A DNA stretch of 18,434 nucleotides. It comes from Streptomyces sp. MUM 178J. Lineage in GTDB: Bacteria > Actinomycetota > Actinomycetes > Streptomycetales > Streptomycetaceae. Under the pieces are notes generated by a model. The model was not told the DNA's origin. It saw only the letters and a program-made list of their open reading frames with translations, and did no database searches. The position numbers and the translations under genes were made by a program. Location: positions 1-18,434 of the forward strand of contig NZ_JADWYQ010000073.1 of NCBI RefSeq assembly GCF_022414575.1, given 5' to 3'. Positions 14,300-18,434 of the stretch are shown here, in pieces; position 1 is the stretch's first letter, and each line of letters begins with the position of its first letter.

Positions 14300-15201
14300 G
14301 CCGCCTGCCGGGGTCGGGCGGTACGGATGGACCAGTTCAGAGCGCTGCGCAGTGTCGAGCGGCACTCGGACGGCTTCAGCCCTGCGGACTCCCCCGCCGC
14401 CTGAAAAGCCTGCTCGACATCGCTGCGGTCGAGGTCGCCCCATGCGACGAACCGGCCCATGGCGCGTGCGGCCCGGAACAACTCTGCTTCCCTGCAGCCC
14501 TCCCGGGCAGCAGCCACAGCGGCGCTCTCCCGCTCCAGTGCCACCTGCGCGCACCGTGAGCCGTTGCGCGGTGTGCTGACGCGGACCGGGCCCGCAGTGC
14601 GCTGTGATGCGGGGGTGAGTGCTTTGAGGAGCCAGGCGGGCAGGTCCATGACGGGGATGTCGTCGAGGGCCTCATAGACCCCGTCGGGGGTGATGCTGCC
14701 TGGGGCGACGACGTAGCCGCCCCAGGCGCGGGTGTCGACCTTTCGTGCGAGGCGTCCGGCGGTGGACTTCAGGCGGGCACCGGCGGGTGCAGTGAAGTAC
14801 AGGTGCTCTCCACCACTCGGAGTCCGAGTGCGGTAGGTAGCGGGGACGGCGTATCCGGCGCGCTCGCAGAGCGCTGTGAAGGACGTTGCGCCGTCAGGCG
14901 TTCCTTTCAGGTCCTTTGGCTTGAGCGTGTCGAGGTCGACAACGAGCAGCCCGGCGGGGCCGGTGGCGATGCCGACGTTGTACGGCCGCATCTCCCATGC
15001 AGCCCTGATCAGGTCTGGGTCGAGGGTGGCGCGCTGCTCGGGCACCAGGTGCCCGTCCGCGCAACGGCCGGTGCCGGGACACCGCTCCTCGCAGTGGCCA
15101 GCGGGCCTCTTGCCCCGCGGCCGGAGCGGGACGACGGGCCAGCCACGTTCAGCCGCGGCCAGCGCTGCGCGCAGCAGCGCGGTACGGGGGTCATGCGTCA
15201 T
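14296..15201 (-). CDS. Bifunctional DNA primase/polymerase (prim-pol), RepPP-type replicase
   Basis: This 301-residue prim-pol domain protein is expected to prime and copy the excised element. Catalytic acidic residues Asp89 and Asp91 lie in LVVDLDTLK, the conserved SGGEHLYF (129-136) supplies the His, and GGYVVAPGS (161-169) matches the nucleotide-binding motif. An insert near the N-terminus, HCEERCPGTGRCADGH (36-51), has three Cys and two His and may bind zinc. The C-terminal part is helical, ending in a segment with SECRSTLRSALNWS. GGAGG lies 8 nt before the ATG at 15201. Just upstream is the palindrome CAACAGGTCTGTTG, a possible operator. It is first of three genes joined by 4-nt overlaps. 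Confidence 0.92.
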   Translation of the reverse strand: MTHDPRTALLRAALAAAERGWPVVPLRPRGKRPAGHCEERCPGTGRCADGHLVPEQRATLDPDLIRAAWEMRPYNVGIATGPAGLLVVDLDTLKPKDLKGTPDGATSFTALCERAGYAVPATYRTRTPSGGEHLYFTAPAGARLKSTAGRLARKVDTRAWGGYVVAPGSITPDGVYEALDDIPVMDLPAWLLKALTPASQRTAGPVRVSTPRNGSRCAQVALERESAAVAAAREGCREAELFRAARAMGRFVAWGDLDRSDVEQAFQAAGESAGLKPSECRSTLRSALNWSIRTARPRQAA

Positions 15202-15213
15202 GCTGGATGCCTC

Positions 15214-15227
15214 CAACAGGTCTGTTG
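15214..15227. promoter_or_regulatory. Palindrome upstream of prim-pol, possible operator
   Basis: CAACAGGTCTGTTG has perfect 6-bp arms around GT. Its left end is adjacent to the prim-pol ribosome binding site. It may be an operator for an element-encoded repressor that limits replication, or an RNA hairpin affecting ribosome access. Confidence 0.4.
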
Positions 15228-15240
15228 TGGATTGGTTGGG

Positions 15241-15286
15241 CAAGGGCGGCCCCACGGCTTTGGCGAGACGATGGGGGCCGCCCTTG
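15241..15286 (-). terminator. Terminator upstream of the prim-pol operon
   Basis: A perfect 13-bp stem (CAAGGGCGGCCCC and its complement) with a 20-nt loop starts 6 nt after the stop of the gene at 15293. It separates the transfer-side genes from the replication operon, which should then have its own promoter in the 40 nt before 15201. Confidence 0.7.
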
Positions 15287-15292
15287 GCGTAG

Positions 15293-15757
15293 CTAGTGGT
15301 GCGTGGCCCAGTGGGCGTACTGCTGGCGGACGTAGTGGCGCGGGTCGCAGATCACGGGCGTGTCGTCCAGGCCCATGAGGTGGCGGGCGGCCTCAGTCGC
15401 GGCGCAGGCGATGTCGTCGGCGTCGCGGCTGTCGGCGGTGAGCGCCATGCGGTCCAGCACGGCGGCCTTGCGTAGGAAGTACTCCCGGTCCAGGCCCTGA
15501 CCGATCGGCGTGTGTGCGCTCGTTTCGGTGGTCCAGCCGATCTCGTTGCTGATCCTCGGGGCGTCGGCGTAGGCCTGCTCGGGTGTGGGCCACGAGGGTT
15601 CGGGGGTGCTGCGGTGGTCGGCCCGGAGGTAGAGCCGGTTCCGCTGGCCGTCCCGGGTGGGGTAGACGGTCACGTTGCCGGTGGTGAAGGTGCGGTCTAG
15701 CGCGGCGACGATGTGCTCAGTGTCGGCGGGGTCGCAGATGACGCGGATCATGAACAC
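15293..15757 (-). CDS. Conserved AICE protein of unknown function
   Basis: I do not recognise a domain in this 154-residue protein. It starts MFMIRVICDPADTEHIVAAL, and its first half looks like a small alpha/beta fold. A middle stretch rich in Pro and Ala and a helical segment with DREYFLRKAAVLDRMALTADSRDADDIA follow. Soluble, no signal peptide. The GTG at 15757 is chosen because AAGGAG lies 6 nt upstream; the ATG at 15751 is 12 nt away. It starts 23 nt after the stop of the membrane-protein gene, so the two are probably cotranscribed, and a terminator follows it. Context suggests a role in transfer, spread or its control. Confidence 0.7.
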   Translation of the reverse strand: MFMIRVICDPADTEHIVAALDRTFTTGNVTVYPTRDGQRNRLYLRADHRSTPEPSWPTPEQAYADAPRISNEIGWTTETSAHTPIGQGLDREYFLRKAAVLDRMALTADSRDADDIACAATEAARHLMGLDDTPVICDPRHYVRQQYAHWATHH

Positions 15758-15780
15758 TCGGAGCTCCTTGTTCTGTCTGG

Positions 15781-16245
15781 TCAGCCGTGGAAGTGGTTGC
15801 GCTTGAAGACGGCCCGGCGGATGTTCACCGTCGTGCCGGCCTTGCCGTCGCTCGCTCCGAGGACCTGGACGGCGATCCATCCGCCGAAGATCACGGCGGC
15901 CAGGATGATGAGTTGGGTGATGAGCGCGGTGAGTGCGGCGATGAACGTGGTGAGCAGGATGAGCCCGCCGCACACGGCGAGGAACCCGACGCCTCCGAGG
16001 GCGACGGTCACGGCCGTGCGGGACACGACCGGCTTGACCGCGACCGGTTCGGGGCGGGCGGGTTCGGTGGCGTAGCCGGTGACGACGCGGCCGTCGGGCA
16101 GGACGATGCTCGCGACCGCGGGAACGGTGTCCGGCTGCACCAGCACGAGGGGCGCTGGCACGGCCGTGGCGGGCGGGTACGGGGTGGGCTGGTGGACTTC
16201 CACGGCCCGCTGTGCGGGCGCGTGCGGGGTGCGGTCGGGGTACAT
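15781..16245 (-). CDS. Small two-helix membrane protein, possible Spd (spread) protein
   Basis: This 154-residue protein has a Pro-rich cytoplasmic N-terminal half, two adjacent hydrophobic segments (about 77-100 and 104-130) and a conserved basic end, TTVNIRRAVFKRNHFHG. From memory it resembles the family labelled DUF6251, common in Streptomyces conjugative elements. Small membrane proteins downstream of traB in such elements often act in intramycelial plasmid spreading (Spd), so that role is plausible. The ATG follows GGAAGGGA at 6 nt. The CAGGGAG repeat cluster lies between it and the translocase gene. Confidence 0.75.
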   Translation of the reverse strand: MYPDRTPHAPAQRAVEVHQPTPYPPATAVPAPLVLVQPDTVPAVASIVLPDGRVVTGYATEPARPEPVAVKPVVSRTAVTVALGGVGFLAVCGGLILLTTFIAALTALITQLIILAAVIFGGWIAVQVLGASDGKAGTTVNIRRAVFKRNHFHG

Positions 16246-16268
16246 GTGGAATCCCTTCCTGTGCCGGT

Positions 16269-16449
16269 TCAGGGAGGCGGAGGCACCCCCTTCGGGATGC
16301 CCTGCAGAGGGGTGTTTTAGGGGTGTGGCCTGCGTGCCTCCCTGGCTCCCTGAACGATCATTCGTGCAGGTCAGGGCCAGGGAGGCGGGTCAGGGAGGGG
16401 GTCAGGGAGTTCTCCCTGCCTCCCTGACCCGTCGCGGGTCGGCTCCCTG
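16269..16449. repeat. TCAGGGAG repeat cluster 3' of the translocase gene (candidate clt)
   Basis: Nine copies of CAGGGAG lie in 181 bp. Four are on the plus strand (16270, 16378, 16391, 16403) and five are inverted (16338, 16346, 16412, 16420, 16443). Five of the nine are preceded by T, giving TCAGGGAG. The central part forms a hairpin: a 12-bp stem pairs 16387-16398 with 16419-16430, enclosing a second inverted pair. The cluster begins 4 nt beyond the translocase stop codon. In Streptomyces plasmids the TraB translocase binds 8-bp repeats (TRS) in a clt site close to traB, so this cluster is the best clt candidate. It may also terminate transcription. Confidence 0.85.
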
Positions 16450-16452
16450 CCG

Positions 16453-18434
16453 TCATTCGGCGGAAGCGGAACCCTCGTCGTCGCGGTTGGCGAGGGCGCG
16501 GGCGACGCGGTCACGGGCGACGACCATCACGCCGTCGGACTTGTACGGCTCGGCGCCGACGTCGTCCAGGACGCGCTTGAGGTCGAGGAACGACCAGCCG
16601 CCGTAGGCACCCGGGTTCCGTGTGGCGAGCCGGGCGAGGACGTCCTTGGTCCGCACGCGGGGCGCGTCGCCGATGACGGCGGCGATGTCGGCGAGCGGGT
16701 CATGTTCCTCGCCCCGTTCGATGGTGTGCAGGGTCGTGACGCCGTCGCGCAGGGCCTTGGCCCGGTCGGTGATGGCTTCGGCGGCGTCGTCGTCGATGTA
16801 GTGCGTGCGCACCGTGATGGACGACTGTCCGGCCGGGATGGTGATGCCGTCCGAGGCGACGACAAGGGTTCCCCGATCCAGGCCCGGCCGCAGCAGGTTC
16901 GGGGCCGCGCCTCCGTCGACGGCCTTGTCCCCGAGAGCCATGCGGGCCTGCGACTCCGTACCGAGGGCGAGGGAGGCGCGGGTGTGGGCGCCCTCGCGGA
17001 CCAGCTTGGGCAGGTTCTCGTTGGTCGGGTCCTGGGTGCCCTGCCACATCAGCACGTTCACGGCCCGCCCCTGGTTGTGAATCTTGCGGACGGCCATGAA
17101 GTACCGGGAGTCGGCCTTGGACCCGCCGTAGGGCCGCTTGTCCTTGCCCGTGCCCTTGGCCGGGCACATGAACGCGACCTGCGCTTCGTCGACCAGCACG
17201 ATCAGCGGCGGGAACACCGTGCCGGGCGGGGCCTGGATGCGGCGGTTCATCTCGGCCACCGCGCCCTCGACCATCTCGGTCACCTGGATCACGTGCTCAT
17301 CCGTCGGCCCCTGGATCAGCGTCGTGGCGAGCCCGCCGAACATGGCCCAGTCGCCCACGCCCTTGAGGTCACCCATGAGGAACTGCACCGACCGATCCAG
17401 CGACAGCCACAGCGCGAGCGAGCGCAGGGCCACGGTCTTGCCCTGGTTCGACAACCCGGTGATGAGCAGGTGCCGCTGATACAGGCTCAGGCTCGCTGCG
17501 TCCCCGCGCAGGTCCTGCCCCCAGGGTGCTTTCCCCTTGGCGTAGTCGGCGGTCATCGTGTCGTCGGTGACCAGCGGAGACGGGCCGATCGGCTCGTCCA
17601 GCGCGCCCGAGTCGGCGATCCACAACCGCACCGTGCGGGCGGCCTGCGGGATGGTGATGAACACTTCGTGCTCGTGGCGGGTCAGGTTCTCGGCGAGCTT
17701 GCGGCGCTTGTTCTGCACCTCGTTGGTCGACACCCCGGAGGGAAGGGTCACGTCGACCTCGACCCCGCATCCGGCGATGGTGATCGGTCCGAGCATGGAC
17801 GCGCCGGCGTCGCCCATCTCCTTGATGGCGTTGCGCAGGGCGGGCACTCCGAGGTCGCGCAGGGCCTTGACCACGATGGACGGCGTGATCGGCTCACCTT
17901 CACCGGTGCGGACGTTCGCCGGGAGCGCCCAGTTCGGGGCGGCTTGCTGCTTGCGGCCGACCGACCACAGGGCGAGCAGGGCGAGGAACGGGCCGATCGT
18001 CAGCGCCGGGCCCCACACGATCTGCACGATCCGGATCAGCAGGGCGATGAAATCGATCGTCGCCGACAGCGGGGTGATGACGTCTCCGACGTGGCCGGTG
18101 TTGAGGGCCATGACGATGCCGAGGGCGACCAGGACGCCGATGCTCATGCCGGCGCCGACGGCCACGCCCTTGGCGGCCGCCCCGGGCGAGTGGAGCAGGT
18201 CCATGCGGCGGTGGTGGCGGGCGGCGCGGAAGCGCTGCAGGCGCTCCTCCCATTCCTCGGCCGCTTCCAGGTTCCCCGCGGCTTCAGCCGCCCGGATCAT
18301 CCGCTCATAGCGGGAGCCGGTGCGGCCGTCCCACGCCCGGCGGGCCACGATCCGCCCGCCATTGAAGGTGTACAGGCTGTGCCGGACCGCCGAACGACCG
18401 GCCGACAGGGTGCGCTCGTGTGTAACAGCGGTCT
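16453..18434 (-). CDS. FtsK/SpoIIIE-like conjugative DNA translocase (TraB type), 5' end outside window
   Basis: This hexameric-type DNA pump is expected to move the double-stranded element between mycelial cells at hyphal contacts. The reading frame stays open to the window edge (last codons read ...SLYTFNGGRIV before the GTG at 18348), so the true start is probably outside; residue numbers count from 18348. Two membrane regions lie at about 61-82 and 97-130, Walker A GLSNQGKT at 298-305 and Walker B PLIVLVDEA at 381-389. The end (about 560-620: RVRTKDVLARL ... WSFLDLKRVLDDVGAE) looks like a winged helix, the part that reads 8-bp repeats in TraB and FtsK. Repeats start 4 nt after the stop. 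Confidence 0.92.
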   Translation of the reverse strand, partial: TAVTHERTLSAGRSAVRHSLYTFNGGRIVARRAWDGRTGSRYERMIRAAEAAGNLEAAEEWEERLQRFRAARHHRRMDLLHSPGAAAKGVAVGAGMSIGVLVALGIVMALNTGHVGDVITPLSATIDFIALLIRIVQIVWGPALTIGPFLALLALWSVGRKQQAAPNWALPANVRTGEGEPITPSIVVKALRDLGVPALRNAIKEMGDAGASMLGPITIAGCGVEVDVTLPSGVSTNEVQNKRRKLAENLTRHEHEVFITIPQAARTVRLWIADSGALDEPIGPSPLVTDDTMTADYAKGKAPWGQDLRGDAASLSLYQRHLLITGLSNQGKTVALRSLALWLSLDRSVQFLMGDLKGVGDWAMFGGLATTLIQGPTDEHVIQVTEMVEGAVAEMNRRIQAPPGTVFPPLIVLVDEAQVAFMCPAKGTGKDKRPYGGSKADSRYFMAVRKIHNQGRAVNVLMWQGTQDPTNENLPKLVREGAHTRASLALGTESQARMALGDKAVDGGAAPNLLRPGLDRGTLVVASDGITIPAGQSSITVRTHYIDDDAAEAITDRAKALRDGVTTLHTIERGEEHDPLADIAAVIGDAPRVRTKDVLARLATRNPGAYGGWSFLDLKRVLDDVGAEPYKSDGVMVVARDRVARALANRDDEGSASAE

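Larger units (their letters stand above)
10907..18434. mobile_element. AICE (integrative and conjugative element), RepPP type, one end
   Basis: All eight genes from the tRNA-Ser 3' end to the window edge lie on the minus strand and form a full set: integrase, excisionase, replication ATPase, Cys/His protein, prim-pol, two small proteins and a TraB-like translocase. This matches actinobacterial integrative and conjugative elements, which excise, replicate by their own initiator and transfer double-stranded DNA with a single FtsK-like protein. The prim-pol replicase places it in the RepPP group rather than RepSA or RepAM. Cargo and regulators (for example a KorSA-type repressor) are not seen here and may lie beyond the right edge. 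Confidence 0.9.

Noticed and set aside
13868..14554. Longer form of the Cys/His protein (228 residues)
   Set aside because: The extra N-terminal part is a shadow of prim-pol; the ATG at 14299 overlaps the prim-pol stop in ATGA.
10907..18434. Second att copy inside the window
   Set aside because: Reading through for the T-arm and acceptor sequence of tRNA-Ser gave no second match, so only one element end is present.

Overview
The window is very GC-rich with strongly GC-biased third codon positions, and its products (TadA with its actinobacterial partner protein, Upp, a HerA-like DUF853 ATPase, a LytR_C protein) are typical of Streptomyces. The left ~10.9 kb reads as conserved chromosome. The right ~7.5 kb is one end of an integrated conjugative element.

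Chromosomal part. At 268-3026 on the minus strand lies a copper-efflux operon: a small His-containing membrane-anchored protein overlapping copA by 4 nt, with a CsoR-like operator upstream. Plus-strand genes follow for an HhH-GPD-type repair protein (3183-3773) and a secreted M28 metallo-aminopeptidase with a PA domain (3903-5471). A strong hairpin and a 30-bp tandem repeat separate the latter from a convergent HerA-like ATPase gene (5607-7292, minus). A small conserved protein (7400-7696) and a LytR_C-domain membrane protein (7853-8488) are encoded on the plus strand and converge on upp (8565-9200, minus). A basic 80-residue protein (9289-9531), a tRNA-adenosine-deaminase-associated protein (9712-10236) and tadA (10236-10742) come next, followed by tRNA-Ser(CGA) at 10822-10906.

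Mobile part. From the 3' end of tRNA-Ser to the window edge all genes lie on the minus strand: tyrosine integrase, excisionase-type HTH protein, a DUF3631-type ATPase, a small Cys/His protein, a prim-pol replication protein, two small proteins of unknown role (one membrane), and an FtsK/TraB-like DNA translocase that runs off the right edge. This is the layout of an actinobacterial integrative and conjugative element (AICE) of the prim-pol (RepPP) replication type. Its second attachment site is not in the window.

The least explained parts are two non-coding repeat clusters in the element. One has nine exact copies of GGTAGCGG in both orientations next to the replication genes (12602-12792). 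The other has nine copies of CAGGGAG, five of them as TCAGGGAG, directly 3' of the translocase gene (16269-16449). I infer that they are, respectively, a replication-origin candidate and a TraB-recognition (clt) candidate. The integrase-excisionase pair would move the element, prim-pol plus ATPase would replicate it, and TraB with the small membrane protein would transfer and spread it.
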